Source of the DNA: Siphonodentalium dalli | Lineage: Eukaryota; Mollusca; Scaphopoda; Gadilida; Siphonodentaliidae | Assembly: GCA_032622095.1 (NCBI GenBank) | Contig: CP136067.1 | Span: 181,262,556-181,326,555, forward strand | Direction of reading: 5' to 3' | DNA length: 64,000 nt | In this document: positions 33,885 to 45,202 of the stretch, piece by piece | How positions within the stretch are numbered: position 1 is the stretch's first letter | Layout: every line of letters begins with the position of its first letter | Made by a program: the position numbers and the translations under genes | Notes under the pieces: model-generated | What the model was told of the DNA's origin: nothing | The model's database searches: none | Seen by the model: only the letters and a program-made list of their open reading frames with translations

Positions 33885-34810
33885 TTTTCTTATGCCAACG
33901 GTTTCCGACATGTACAATCACTTTTGTCTATTTCGAAATAACTAACAATGCAATACCACGTTTCATTCCTCAGTACGGTCAGGTTGTTAATTGTACAATA
34001 CAGTATGACATGTTATACCACGGTATTGAAGGTTGTATTGCACAAATGACACCTTCCACGAGTCCCATAATTATAAGAGACTGACTTATGAGATTTGAGA
34101 TTGTGGCACCCTCGTGTTTCAGTTTCGGAAAAGAGCGACACAGATGCCAAATTGTGGAAAATGCCACAAATGGTGTGAGCTGGATGTCATTTCCAATTCT
34201 AAATCTCCAGTCACGTTCCTGCGTGAATTCGACATTTGCTTTCACTAAGCTTTTCTAGGTCTCCTTTGTCGGGAAGGTGCCCTCTATAGTGCGTACACAA
34301 GACAATAGTCCGGTAAATAATCATTTTGGTTAGAACATTAAAAATGTGTACATGTATATAAACGATGATTCCGAAGTGTAAAGTGATCATTTAACTTGGA
34401 CCGGAATATTTGTTTCGATTATTTGTCATCTCAAGTGTTGCAAAGGTTGCCAAAGAAGGTAATTTGGTGTTTTCCAATTATAGAGATAAGTGTGCATGTG
34501 TCGATGAGACATAATATAGCATCAGTTCTTGAACGGGGGGAGGCCTTGAGTTTGCTTCAGACACAATCGATGGGGCCTATCTAGGTTGAGTTCATTGGCC
34601 GTAGAAAATACACACATGGAGTTCTGAACCATATAAACTTGTTGGCAATACTATTGGCTCATATATAGTTTTCGAACTAAGAGGGGTTATGCCTCATGCA
34701 TACAATCCCGCGATTCTCAAGATGGGGTACACTTTACGGATTTTGTGACTTTGTGTCTTTGAAATTTTATCTATTGATTACTTTGTTCTATAAATTTAAT
34801 TTTATATTTA
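33885..34810. other. Intron 13 segment, no gene seen
   Basis: The frames at 33979-34245 and 34396-34584 show no recognised family and lack support. Sequence is AT-rich. Confidence 0.4.
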
Positions 34811-35219
34811 TTAACCCTTTACCCAACAGAACGGCCCTGTGCCAATGCATTCTCTTATATATGCGAGTCGACCATAGGTCGCCTCGCATATATAAGAGAA
34901 TGCATTGGCTTAACACATATTAATAATGATAAAATTGTCAAAGAATGTAGAAAAATATTATAATTTTTTTTTTAAATGTAAGAAAAAATTATAAAATTGT
35001 TAGCATTCTCTTATATATGCGAGGAGACCTATGGTCGACTCGCATATATAAGAGAATGCATTGGCACAGGGCATAACTGTAACTATCACAATGTGGTCAA
35101 TGAGCCGGTTCCAATGATAGCCATATTTGTATGGTGTTATTGAGACAGACCGAAGATATTTTAGGCTGTTGAAGCTTTATTTTGGGCGTTTTTGGCCATT
35201 TTGTTGGGTAAAGGGTTAA
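34811..35219. mobile_element. TTAA element, family 'CCCTTTACCCAACA' (copy 3)
   Basis: TTAACCCTTTACCCAACAGA to TGTTGGGTAAAGGGTTAA with both hairpin modules; the second has lost its first CCAAT. It lies 130 bases before exon 14. Confidence 0.85.
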
Positions 35220-35349
35220 ACCTGATTCAAAAATATTAAGCTGGAAGTATAAGCATGCATCGCACACATTCTATAATTTTGTATTGCTCACTTCTAGTTT
35301 TCAATATGAAAACTGAAATAAATTTCATTCCAGTTTTTATTATTTACAG

Positions 35350-35446
35350 AGGGTTATTATCTGACGAAGATAAACTCAACATTCACCGTCCACTTCAACG
35401 GAGCTCCACCTACAAAGCTGTCAATCATTGCTAAGAATATGCAAAA
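35350..35446 (+). CDS. CEMIP-like exon 14
   Basis: The acceptor is TTTACAG/AGG and the donor AAAA/GTGAGG; phase in 1, out 2. It encodes GYYLTKINSTFTVHFNGAPP followed by TKLSIIAKNMQK, matching CEMIP LQKGYTIHWDQTAPAELAIWLINFNK. It begins the second GG/ILEI-like lectin-type region. Confidence 0.87.
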
Positions 35447-36026
35447 GTGAGGATGTTATTCCGTATTAGTGAATAAAATCATTTATATGAGATATGTTGC
35501 TACTATTAACCTTGGAAGACTATTTACAATGGATGTTCATGCATGTATCTTGAATTATAATGTCATTTTCAAACGCTAATATGTTTCCATATTCTTATAC
35601 TTAGCTTCATACATGCATGCATTCACGCTGTGGAACTTGATCACAGGATGCTGGTTGGTTGAAACGTGTCATGTGACATCGCGTTCGAGGTCCAACTTGG
35701 AAGCAACTTGCAATGCTCTATACCAGAATATTGTTTAAAATGGGGTCGTACAAAATGTCCATGAAACACAAGCATATCAACATCCATTTTTTAAACAAAG
35801 CATCCCGCAATTGCCTAGGCAATTCTGCAATATGTACCGAATACGCCCAATTCAATTCGCAAGTAAGTGCATGCATGATGTACTGATTTTGAGAAGAGTA
35901 TATTGTGAATGTAGTCAAAACAGATCATGCTTTGGTTTCTTAAGGTAAACTCCTGTACTAAACTGATACAAAAGTTCTGATCAATATGTTGATTTTGTTG
36001 CGTTCAATCTGTGCATGAATATATGT
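35447..36026. other. Intron 14, nothing recognised
   Basis: Only short frames without family features are present. Confidence 0.4.
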
Positions 36027-36312
36027 GGGGTAGGGTGGGGGTACACAATACAGTTTTAGTTCAATAAAGTTTTCCCCATGCGCCTCCAGTGAAAGAGTTT
36101 TGAAATAACAGAGTTTTCAACAAGTGTCATTTTTTTGTTTTAGGGGAGACTACCTAAGGATTGGATTTGTGGTAGGGTGCGGGATACACAATACAGTTTT
36201 AGTTCAATCAAGTTTTCCCCATGCGCCTTCAGTGAACGAGTTTTGAAATAACTGAGTTTTCAACAAGTGTCATGTTTTGTTTTAGGGGAGACTACCTAAG
36301 GATTGGGTTTTG
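36027..36312 (+). repeat. Tandem duplication of intron end plus start of exon 15
   Basis: Two units of about 143 bases (36027-36170 and 36171-36312) both contain TACACAATACAGTTTTAGTT, CAACAAGTGTCAT and the acceptor TTGTTTTAG followed by GGGAGACTACCTAAGGATTG. The first unit therefore offers a decoy acceptor at 36144. Use of it hits a stop before any good donor. Confidence 0.85.
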
Positions 36313-36462
36313 CTACCCAAAGGACACAGAAAGCTTCATTATTAAAGCATCGTACCCTGTCAGATTAAACGGTGGCAGCCAGAGAGCACCGAGCGTATCT
36401 TCCATCAGTGAACTAGATGACGACACTGTGGGTAATAAGTTCTTCTGGGATTCTGCTACTGG
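36286..36462 (+). CDS. CEMIP-like exon 15
   Basis: The acceptor is GTTTTAG/GGGAGAC and the donor TGG/GTAAGC; phase 2 in and out. It encodes KGDYLRIGFCYPKDTESFII, a Ser-rich loop and NKFFWDSATG, matching CEMIP GDWIRVGLCYPRGTTFSIL and YYWDEDSG. The first part of the exon with its acceptor is duplicated just upstream (see 36027-36312), so the second acceptor was chosen because only it reads through. Confidence 0.89.
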
Positions 36463-36528
36463 GTAAGCATGTGCAATGGAAACAATAATTATTTTCAAAC
36501 ATATAAATAAATATATTGTCACTACCAT

Positions 36529-37622
36529 TTAAAGTCACATTGTGGTTTGTGCTCCAAAATACACATAATATTATTAGCTTTTGGATGTTTCTCAGTATCG
36601 AAACAGGTCGATAACTATCTGAACTATCTTTCTACGAGCATGTAAACCAAAAAGACGCATTGAAGTAATGAGAAATACAACTGTGAATACGGTGTTTGGG
36701 TCCCAAACACAAAACAGCCATTTGCACAAATGGAACAGAAAAGAGCGCTCCATAGTAGTCTCTGATTCCTGATATGGTAGCTATAACGAGCGTTTATCTG
36801 ACTTCTGGCGAAAAGTTGAAAACGGCTGAAAAATGGCTGTGACTTTGGCAAGTGTTTTTTCAGAGCACACGAAGCCGGTATATCAATAGCTCTTTATTTT
36901 GTGGACCAACCGTATCCGTTGCTCCAAATTACGTAGAAAAAAAAATTGGAGGTTCAATGAGTGTTCTGGCGTTCATGTCTAAACACCTCAGAACAAGTAA
37001 GTTCCCCTGACATATTGCATTGTATCTCAATAATCCTGAGGCTGATTGCCGGGACATTTTGACGTATGACCAGTGTCACAAGAGTAATTATTTCAGATAG
37101 TTTTGACTCCCTGGGTACTTAGAGTAATGAGAGCTTTCCGATGAATGCAACAAGCCATATTTCCGACTAAATCCTGAAAAGTTACCCATAATTCTGCTGT
37201 GGTTAAGGAGTCCATTTATTTAGGGCATTACTGTACATGCTTGAGTGAGGAACAGTTATATGGATGTGGTCCTGAGTTCAAAAGTCACAAAACTGTTTTG
37301 AGGGTGCAAAACTAATTTGTTCAAAAACATGGTCGCCAACAGCTATCTTGTTCTGAATTGTGTTTAAACACATGGCCACCGGCAGCCATCTTGGATTTAA
37401 ATTTAACATCACTAAATACTTCGGCAGCCTACAGCCAACATTGTTTTCACAAACACCGTATTCACAGTTGTATTTATCATCACTTCATTGCGTCTTGTTG
37501 GGTTACATAATGCTCATGGAAAGGCAGTTCAGATATTTATCGACCTATCTCGATAATAAGAAAAATTCAAAAGCGAATGATATTATGTGTATTTTGGAGC
37601 GCAAACCACCATGTGGCTTTAA
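36529..37622. mobile_element. TTAA element, family 'AGTCACATTGTGG'
   Basis: TTAA plus AGTCACATTGTGGTTTGTGC on the left pairs with GCAAACCACCATGTGGCT plus TTAA on the right, extending to CTCCAAAATACACATAATAT / ATATTATGTGTATTTTGGAG. It is 1.1 kb. Its interior (36780-36970) is related to 63640-63810. Confidence 0.8.
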
Positions 37623-37639
37623 ATATTTCAACGTGATAA

Positions 37640-37764
37640 TAAGTTCAACAAACGATTATTGAACTTATTATCTAAACATTTCTTATTTCCTAAAAGGATA
37701 TCTACTCATCAAGGATCATGTAGTACATGTATTGACAAGGTTAACTTCATTTGTCATTTTTCAG
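37640..37764. repeat. Short hairpin motif before exon 16
   Basis: GATAATAAGTTCAACAAACG / TTGAACTTATTATCTAAACA at 37636-37677, the same motif as at 11550 and 18290. Confidence 0.5.
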
Positions 37765-37927
37765 CTTGCTTTTCTTGAAACCATTGTCGAATGATAATAA
37801 GAGATACAGACATGAGCAGTGTCCGGGAGGGAGTTGTGTATATTACTCTATAGAGAGAGTGGGTGGAACGGATGGCATACAGAATTGTACAGCTGATGCG
37901 TATGGACCTTATATTGCTACACCCGAG
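37765..37927 (+). CDS. CEMIP-like exon 16
   Basis: The acceptor is TTTTCAG/CTTGC and the donor GAG/GTTAGT; phase in 2, out 0. It encodes LLFLKPLSNDNKRYRHEQCP then SCVYYSIERV and a GTDGIQNCTADAYGPYIATP end. This matches the last part of CEMIP (GLLFLKLKAQNE..., C..KGC, VSDCTATAYPKF), including the paired cysteines. In vertebrate CEMIP the protein ends a few residues later; here splicing in phase 0 leads to a new tail. Confidence 0.9.
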
Positions 37928-38533
37928 GTTAGTCCATAACTTGGGAAAGGCACATTATGGTGCAATAACTAACCCCTTTGGTGAGTGACAAGGACACCTG
38001 TCACTGAAAGGTATACACTAAATGCCTCCGGCTGTCACCATTGGCTACGGTAGATTGTGTAAATGTTGCATTTGTCCTTTCAATGTTCATTATATACATA
38101 GACAGCATTCTATCTCTCATGTAGCTGCATTAATTTCCCTTGCAGTTTAGTATTTTCTACTATGAATTATATGATCGTGCATTGTTTGAACCTATAACCA
38201 TTTCTTTACTAAATTCTCTAAATTCTGAAAAACTTTTTTTCAACCACACATACGACGCATTATCTAAATTGGGAATTTACGCCTAACAAATAGTGTTTAA
38301 TATGTTTAAACGAGAGGTCTATCACGATCGGCAGATGGTTAACTCATACCTTCAACCATACCGACTGGAAATCAACGACCTATAACTGAAAATACGTCTG
38401 CAGTGACTCTGCACACATGTGGAGATGATTGGAAAGATATATTAGAGTTTCCAACATTAAGTTGGTATAAATATGAGACTGATCTGATGAAGTACTGCTT
38501 TGGATATCATGTGTTCAAGTGATAGAGGTAGAG
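37928..38533. other. Start of intron 16, nothing recognised
   Basis: No frames or repeats that I can support. Confidence 0.4.
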
Positions 38534-39035
38534 TTAAAGGTACGGTTGGCCTTGGCGGTGGGTATCCTGTGAAAATATTTCCACCCGTCAAAAACCGCCA
38601 CAAACAGAAAGAACATCAAAATGTAGACAGACTTTGTCCGTATATAAATTAGAAATATCGCATAAACAGTATGTTATTCTCATATGTTTAACCATTGTTA
38701 TGTAAACAAAAGCATAAAAAGTTACTTTTCTGGTGTTTGTTTATATTACGATGGTAAACATAAAGAGTGTTCTTTGTTGGTGAATTCCTGATATGGAACT
38801 AATAAAGAGCGTTTATGCCATTTGTGTGTGATTAGCCAGTAGCATTGTGCTGTCCTCTGTAACCCAATCAGGCTCTTTCTTAGGTAAAATATAGTAGGTA
38901 TTTATGAAAACATGCTGTTTGCGCGATGGTCATGGTATATATGAACGAAACTGTGTGCGTTTTAATGTTTTTCTGTTTACGGTGTTTGGAACAAATATGA
39001 ATATTTTCGACAATTAAGGCCTCGCGTGCCTTTAA
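38534..39035. mobile_element. TTAA element, family 'AGGTACGG' (short copy)
   Basis: TTAA plus AGGTACGGTTGGCCTTGGCG to GGCCTCGCGTGCCT plus TTAA. Collinear with 13250-14292 but without that copy's internal 0.5-kb segment, so it represents the basic form. Confidence 0.78.
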
Positions 39036-39768
39036 TATTTCTAATAACAATCAATCGACACCAAAATCAAAACAGGTGACGAATGTGTTATGGTTAACCT
39101 GGATGTGAATAATGAGAGTGATCACGTGAAAAAAGTTGTGTTACATATGATAGCATGTGTCTACGGAACGGGTTAATATATTTAAGCAAATCAATCAATT
39201 GGCCCCACTGTATGAGTCAGGGGTGTGCCATCATATACTGTACCATGAAATATAAACACAAATGGATGACATATTTGAGTTATCAAATCAAATAGCATAT
39301 ATATGTAGGTGGTTATACTGCCTAAACGAATCAACCGATCAACACACAATAGTTCAAAAAATCATCTCACCGGTGGATTATTATCATAAACCTGGAGATA
39401 GAATCTGAGAATTTAAATGAAAAATATAACAAAAATCATAAAATTGGTGACCAGGGTTAATACATGTAACCCATTATTACATGATGGGACTGTACCCAGT
39501 TTGTCACTTGAATGTATCGTAGATACAATGATAATATTTGAAATGTGTTGATAAACAAATATCACAGCAGGCACACAGAATTACAGTAGTTGCTGCCCAG
39601 TAGTAGAATGAATTATTATTTATTGTTTATTTAATCTGAGAGATCAAGTGTATGATGATTGAAGTGCCAATTCTATATCACTCAGATAATGGATAATTTT
39701 CAATTAATCTCAAGATGCCTGTATTTAAAATGGATCAGATAAATTTTGATAGCATGTATTTATGTAGC
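39036..39768. repeat. Low-copy degenerate repeat units
   Basis: AATCAATCAATTGG..GTGTGCCATCAT and AATCAACCGATCAACAC..TATCATAAACCTGGA resemble the units at 40685-40855 (ACCGATCAAC..GTGTGTCATCATAAAC). A faint repeat of about 130 bp. Confidence 0.4.
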
Positions 39769-40171
39769 TTAACCCTTTACCCAACAAAACGGCCAAAACC
39801 GGCCAAATAAAGCTTCAACAGCCTAAAATATCTTCGGTCTGTCTCAATAGAACCATACAAATATGGATATCATTGGAACTGGCTCCTTGACCACATTGTG
39901 ATAGTTACAGCTGTTATGCCCTGTGCCAATGCATTCTCTTATATATGCGAGTCGACCATAGGTCGCCTCGCATATATAAGAGAATGCATTGGCCTAAAAA
40001 AAATCTTTTTTTAACACTTTTTACCATTTTTTCTTACATTCTTTAACAATTTTATAATTATTAATGTGTTAAGCCAATGCATTCTCTTATATATGCGAGG
40101 CGACCTATGGTCGACTCGCATATATAAGAGAATGCATTGGCACAGGGCCGTTCTGTTGGGTAAAGGGTTAA
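39769..40171. mobile_element. TTAA element, family 'CCCTTTACCCAACA' (copy 4)
   Basis: TTAA on both sides, two complete hairpin modules (about 39923-39993 and 40073-40143) and the common side block. It sits just outside the left end of segmental copy A and is not in copy B. Confidence 0.85.
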
Positions 40172-40223
40172 TAGAGCACTAATGTAAAAATTATAAGTTT
40201 TATTTCTAATTATTGTGCCTGTC

Positions 40224-40320
40224 CTAACATGTGATGGTATGAAGTGCATTGAACAAAATGTGATGGTATGAAGTGCATTGAACAAAATGTGATGGTATGA
40301 AGTGCATTGAACAAAATGTT
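40224..40320. repeat. Triple 30-bp repeat at the duplication edge
   Basis: GGTATGAAGTGCATTGAACA plus AAATGTGAT is repeated three times in copy A. Copy B has it once, as part of a LINE frame. Confidence 0.8.
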
Positions 40321-40913
40321 GAAGCTTTCTAAAGTTATAATAGATGTACAATCAACACTGTGGATGTTGGAGGTCATATGATAAGTAATTTATTGTGGAT
40401 GTTGGAGGTCATATGATACGTAATTTATTGATATCATTATATTACATGCAATTATTAGAATAAAATCTTCACATTTTCAAAACAGATTTTCACCTCTATT
40501 GTTATGAACTATAAAAATGTGTCTATTATCTAGTGTTCATTAATAAACCTGGATTCAATGGTAAATGGGTTATTTAATCAATACCAAAATCCATAAAGAT
40601 GAAGAGTCTGTTAAGAAAAACCTTGGTAAGAAATATGAGGTAAATCAGCAGAGAAGTATTTGACTTATTTAATCGATGCGAAAGGGTTAATTATTTCCAA
40701 ACCGATCAACAAATCCATACCAAAAACTATCAGGTGAGGCATGTGTCATAAACCTGCATATAAATGGAGGAAAGTGTTAATCATTTCTATACCGATCAAC
40801 CGATCGATACCTATACAGGTGAGGGGTGTGTCATCATAAACATGCACATAAAATTTGAACAGGATCTGAAGAAAAAAAATACTTGAGTAATCGTGTCGGA
40901 TAGCAAGTGTCTA

Positions 40914-40955
40914 CGGACAGACGGACAGATGGACAGACGGACGGAGAAACGACGG
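40914..40955. repeat. GGACAGAC tract (copy A)
   Basis: GACAGACGGACAGATGGACA with further GGACGGA units; similar at 54238-54260, 32092 and 62585. Confidence 0.6.
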
Positions 40956-40984
40956 CTGATTGATCGGAAGTCGGCATTATGTGT

Positions 40985-41900
40985 ACCATACATGTTATGG
41001 GTACACTTAAAACACAACCACAGCTAATTACTCTGGCTTTATTGCACAGTACTTTTCTGAGATTTAATGTGAGGCTTGCATAAGCGATTACTTTGTCTTC
41101 TCCATTCTTTATTTGGGACAAAACAGCGCCGATTGCAGAAGAACTTGCATCAGTGGCCAATATAAATTATATGTTTATGTAAGGTAAAGCGAAATAGTAG
41201 GTGAAATAAGACAAGCTTTTAAATCAGTAAAAGTGGCTTGAGATTCAGAATTCCAATGAAACTGTTCTTTGTTTATTTGGTTAATGAAGAAGCTAGTTCT
41301 GCAAAATCAGTGATAAACAGAGTGTAGTATCCTGCAAATCCAAGAAAACTTCTGACATCCTTCTCTGACTTAGGAACAGGCCATTCCTGTACCGCAAGCA
41401 TTTTTCTAAGTACCACATGTCATCTCCTTATCATACACGACATGATCAATAGATTTAATTTCACGATGAAACAGGTGACACTTTGTTGGTTTCACAATGC
41501 ATCATCTAAGTAGCACATGCATTTTTTTCCACTCAAGCTTTTGTAAAACTTTCTCCATTAAGCGCTCGAAACGTTCTCCATTAAGCGCTTAAACCAAATG
41601 GCATAACTTTAAATTATTGTAACCACGATGAGAACCTGAATGCTGTTTAAATTATCACATTCTTCAACTGGAATTTGTCAATATCCACTTGCCAAATCGA
41701 GCATACAAAACCATTTTTGTCCTGATAAGTTATTTAGAGTTTGATCTAATCTGGGAAACGGATGTGCATTTTTAGCAACTTTATCATTAAATTTACCACA
41801 GTCTATACAAAATCTGGGTGTATTATCATATTTAAGAGCTTGGCGATGACCAAGCATTATCACTGGTCTCAATGATTTACTCATTGAGCATATTATCTAT
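40985..41900 (-). pseudogene. Ty3/gypsy pol relic (copy A)
   Basis: The minus strand shows RT text PRFCIDCGKFNDKVAKNAHP, FPRLDQTLNNLSGQKWFCML and DLASGY (41884-41678). Then come KVMPFGL, PVPKSEKDVRSFLGFAGYY and the ribonuclease H start LATDASSSAIGAVLSQ (41160 down). The order is that of Ty3/gypsy pol. Frameshifts and stops break it, the YxDD region is not readable, and no LTRs are visible. It is shared with copy B, so the insertion predates the duplication. Confidence 0.82.
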
Positions 41901-43011
41901 TTTCAGTATAATATTGTTTTCATGGGTGTGTTAATCTGAGAAAAATATATACTGAAACAGATATCCAGTTAGCAATCGGTCACTTTTGGCAACTGATTGA
42001 AGTAAGGTCAACCGGTTAAACGCTATGTAATATACACACGCGATACCAACGACAACAGCTAACGTAATCAGGTCCTTAATCAGTGCGAGACTGCTACCAG
42101 TTGATTTTAAATACGTATATTTTATCCATTGCCACAAACTTTATCACTTAAGGAGGCATATGGTCGAAATTAAATGTATTCAAAGTTAGAATAGGGTGCG
42201 AGATCAAAAGTCTTTCATGAATTGAAAGTTACGTTGTCTGGCTTTGGCGGCTCAAATGATGTCTTCGATGTTCAAACGTCCGGGGAAACATGTGCACTGA
42301 GTCGTTGGCAAAGATGAATGAAATCGTTTCCAATGAAGTACGGCCTTGTCATTTAACAACTGTCTTCAGTCGCTAGATAATTATGGTATCATCAACTTGA
42401 ACTCGCATCGAAGTGGTGTTTCCATGCAGTCAAACTCATTTGCAGCCTATACATACAATGGCAAAGTTCTCAGCATTTTATATTTTATTGTTTTTTTAAT
42501 AATATGGCGTCTGTTTTAATTGTCATTTATTATTTTCTAATTTAAGTTCATGAAACTTTACATTTGTATTGACTGTCGTAAGTCATCCATATAGATATAA
42601 TATAATAACCCAGTCCCATATATGACCCACTTATAATAACCCAGTCCCATATACGACCCACAGATCACTAGAATGACAATAAAAAGCTGCCGCGATTTGA
42701 ATGTACAACAATTTATATAAACCAATATTGTTCCATAAAGAAACTACAATATACAAACAGGTCAATTATGACACGTCTATTTATAACACTCTTGAGTTTT
42801 AGTTAACTCTGTCATGCCAATACATTGCTTTACTGGATTATTAGCGTTCACGTGTTGTGATTCACATTCGTGTAATACAAGCTTTTTCTGTATAAGCAAT
42901 CAGTCAGTTTGCCATACAGTTAATTAACCAGATTATGTCGAGATCTTTGCACATATTGTAGTGTAAACATTGAGTGTAATGTCTACAGTTGAAAATAGCG
43001 GATATCCAGTT
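41901..43011. other. Duplicated intron sequence without gene (A)
   Basis: Matches 55210-56310 in copy B closely. Open frames of the same length in both copies (for example 41931-42137 and 55236-55442) are conserved only because the duplication is recent relative to mutation; no family is recognised. A CAGTCCCATATA.GACCCAC repeat occurs twice at 42611-42661. Confidence 0.45.
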
Positions 43012-43191
43012 GGATATCTCTGGCAGAGGGTGGAGCGAACAGGTCGTGATTGCTTCGATCTTATTAGTTCCTCTTTGTCAGAGCATTGGCATGAGTGAGT
43101 TGTGCGGTCTGTGACCTTTATTGGAAGCAACCGCCCTCGTGCTAATGCCGGCGAGTGAGAAGGTTTTGGATTAGGCTTAAGACGACGGACA

Positions 43192-43461
43192 ATGGAGCTA
43201 ATCCCTGACGCCGCGTTGGCTGCAATGCAAAGATCTCAAATAGTGGACACTGTTAGTTGGAATCTCAAATCTAACAGGGGTTATTTGGTTCTTTGCGTTG
43301 AATTCCGGACAGAGGATGCTGGTATCCAGAAATCTTCTACCCGGAGCAGGAATGCCGAGACCAGCCGTAACATGAAGAAGGGGCCTCCAAAGAGAAAGAC
43401 ACCAGCTCGAAGGAGAAGGGACACAGCCAGACGTGCGAAATGGAAGAAAAAGAAGGGGTGA
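43192..43461 (+). CDS. Unrecognised 89-aa ORF with basic tail
   Basis: Residues 20-45 read SQIVDTVSWNLKSNRGYLVL then CVEF, a strand pattern reminiscent of N-terminal domains of mollusc retroelement ORF1 proteins. Residues 62-89 are strongly basic (KKGPPKRKTPARRRRDTARR then AKWKKKKG), a likely nucleic-acid-binding or nuclear-localisation stretch. It overlaps the next ORF by 22 bases in another frame, so both may have been one protein. Function unknown. Confidence 0.45.
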   Translation: MELIPDAALAAMQRSQIVDTVSWNLKSNRGYLVLCVEFRTEDAGIQKSSTRSRNAETSRNMKKGPPKRKTPARRRRDTARRAKWKKKKG

Positions 43462-44030
43462 CCGTTGATCTGCCGTTCACCCCTCCCCGTGTGGTTCAGC
43501 CGTCCAGTGTCACAGCCGACAGGTCGAAGTTGTCTGAGAGACGCCCAGACGACTCGACCTGCATGGAGACTGACATTGTACCAGCCAGCAAGGACTCCGT
43601 GGATCTGCCGGAGGTCCCTGCTGTCGTCATCGAGGCGAGCGGAGACAGGGACGTGGACACCACCCCAGATGTTCCTGCCGCCAGCTTCGATGTGGAGTTG
43701 GATAGTTTACCACCTCGGACACCGGAGTACCATCACATCCCGGTGTCCTCCAGCTCCACCACGAACACAGAAAAGGAGCAGGAATCAACACCCCCTGCTC
43801 CTGCTGACGATTGGTTAATAGAACATCAAGAAACTATGAGGAAATCTGAAGAAGCCATCGAAGCAGCAAAACAAGCACAACAAGAATCTAAACAGTACAG
43901 ATTAGAACAAGACCGAAGAACTGAAGCGGCCATACAACAAATGCGACAACAACGACAACAACAACATGAATCCTCACCATCTTCAGCGGAGAAGCCTAAC
44001 TCAAAGAAAAGGCGAAAAAAGAAAAGATAA
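43440..44030 (+). CDS. Unrecognised 196-aa ORF, disordered and coiled-coil
   Basis: Residues 10-125 are Pro/Ser/Thr/Asp-rich and look disordered. Residues 127-175 (LIEHQETMRKSEEAIEAAKQ, then QQESKQYRLEQDRRTEAAIQ) have heptad-like spacing of a coiled coil. The end, KKRRKKKR, is basic. Codon use is GC-rich compared with the host exons. It probably belongs to a retroelement; a host exon is unlikely because the segment is missing from copy B. Confidence 0.45.
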   Translation: MEEKEGVTVDLPFTPPRVVQPSSVTADRSKLSERRPDDSTCMETDIVPASKDSVDLPEVPAVVIEASGDRDVDTTPDVPAASFDVELDSLPPRTPEYHHIPVSSSSTTNTEKEQESTPPAPADDWLIEHQETMRKSEEAIEAAKQAQQESKQYRLEQDRRTEAAIQQMRQQRQQQHESSPSSAEKPNSKKRRKKKR

Positions 44031-44169
44031 ACAGAATTATAAAATGCTTCCCTTTTTCTTTCTTTTTTGTATTTCACATTAAAGGCAAAAACATGAGAGA
44101 TTAAGGAGAGGTGCCTCTCGGCCCTTTCGAGAATCCCGGGCTAGCCACCCAAACCACTCACTCTACTCT

Positions 44170-44609
44170 AAGCTCCGGCTACAAAAATAGGTCAACAGTT
44201 TCAGCGCTAGCCTGTTGATTGTAATTCAACAATTCATTCCGAGTGTAAATTCAAACTGCGCACCAAATAGAAAAAACCTGAAAGGCTTATATACCAAGAG
44301 AATGGGAAATCCCCAAGTCTGCTCAGCAAGGCACGAGAGGGAGCCAACCGGAGACCGCTTTAAACGGCCGATCAACCAGAATTCAGATCACAACCGGACA
44401 ATACAGAACAAACCACGTGAAATATTTTCACCATTTTATCGACAATGCATGGAAATGACGGACGCAAAATATGATGAGAGTCAAATTTGGAAAAACTTTA
44501 CAAAATTATAAACCACTACAGGTGAAAACTGTTTGACCTGTTTTCCAAAATCCAACTAGTTTAAAACTAGATCAACCCCTGACAGTTCAGTTACTTATGT
44601 ACTTTTCAG
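44170..44609. other. Intron segment before exon 17A
   Basis: Shared with 56311-56765. It contains a frame of about 100 codons (44215-44511; in B 56358-56681) that is conserved between copies with small length changes. It has no recognised family and no splice logic, so it is not called coding. Confidence 0.4.
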
Positions 44610-44660
44610 GCTGGAGAACAACTGTCGAATCCAACAGAGTGCTTCAGCTCATCGATAGAG
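44610..44660 (+). CDS. Linker exon 17A (copy A of the duplicated end)
   Basis: The acceptor is CTTTTCAG/GCT and the donor GAG/GTAAGA; phase 0 both sides, encoding AGEQLSNPTECFSSSIE. The exon is base-identical to 56766-56816. It links the CEMIP core to the WSC part. No family is recognised for the linker itself. Confidence 0.72.
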
Positions 44661-44767
44661 GTAAGAACCTCTTTGTTAATGCTCATGTAATATGATAATA
44701 TGCAAGGCATATGTAACTAATCCGTGTGATCTTATTAGAAAGAGCCTTGTGAAGGATTGTGTAAATG

Positions 44768-45202
44768 TCAATCATCATGAAAAACAAAGTTATAAAGATC
44801 TATAAAGATAGATATATTTGAGAATACTTGTAAACAAGTCATGAAAAAACAAAGATAGATATATTTGAGAATACTTATAAACACACAGCAGTAGTAACTC
44901 ACCCTCTGTCCCACTCCTTCCATCTCTTCTGCCTCAACTTAATGTTAGTAACTTGTTATTTTCGTTACCCCCAACCTGTTCTCTTTAACTCAGCCTCTTG
45001 CCATGCGCTCCTTCTATATACTATTCTGCATGCTTTTCGTTTCCGATGAGATAACTTCAAATAAGCGGTGACCCGCTTGTTGTTAGATCCTCTTCACCCT
45101 CCTTTTCTTCTAACCTGTCATTTAATTTAACTCATATTGTTCAATGTCTTATTTCATGTATACATGTATTAATTGAGGGTAGAAATAAATATTGTTTACA
45201 CC
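44768..45202 (+). mobile_element. 435-bp retroposon with 16-bp target duplication (copy A only)
   Basis: AAGGATTGTGTAAATG at 44752-44767 and 45203-45218 flanks the element. Copy B has a single AAGGCTTGTGTAAATG at the unfilled site (about 56908). The 3' end is AAATAAATATTGTTTACACC. No coding capacity and no clear tRNA boxes: a 5'-truncated LINE end or SINE-like element. An inner repeat AAAGATAGATATATTTGAGA occurs twice. Confidence 0.85.

Larger units (their letters stand above)
43012..44169 (+). mobile_element. Copy-A-specific segment with two overlapping ORFs (retroelement-like)
   Basis: Present in A, absent in B at the junction CCAGTT/AAGCTCCGG. It is more GC-rich than its surroundings. It has an untranslated lead, ORF 43192-43461, overlapping ORF 43440-44030, then a pyrimidine-rich tract (CCCTTTTTCTTTCTTTTTT). 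No clear target duplication is seen, so a deletion in B is the alternative. The layout suggests the gag-like start of a retroelement, but no enzyme domain is present. Confidence 0.5.

Noticed and set aside
33979-34245. 88-codon minus frame as a gene
   Set aside because: No motif, start context or repeat relation supports it.
41931-42137. 68-codon minus frame, identical in length in both duplicates, as a small gene
   Set aside because: Conservation is explained by the duplication; no family, no splice or start context.
44215-44511. 98-codon frame upstream of exon 17A as an extra exon
   Set aside because: Length differs between copies by small insertions and no fitting splice phase was found, though I cannot fully exclude it.
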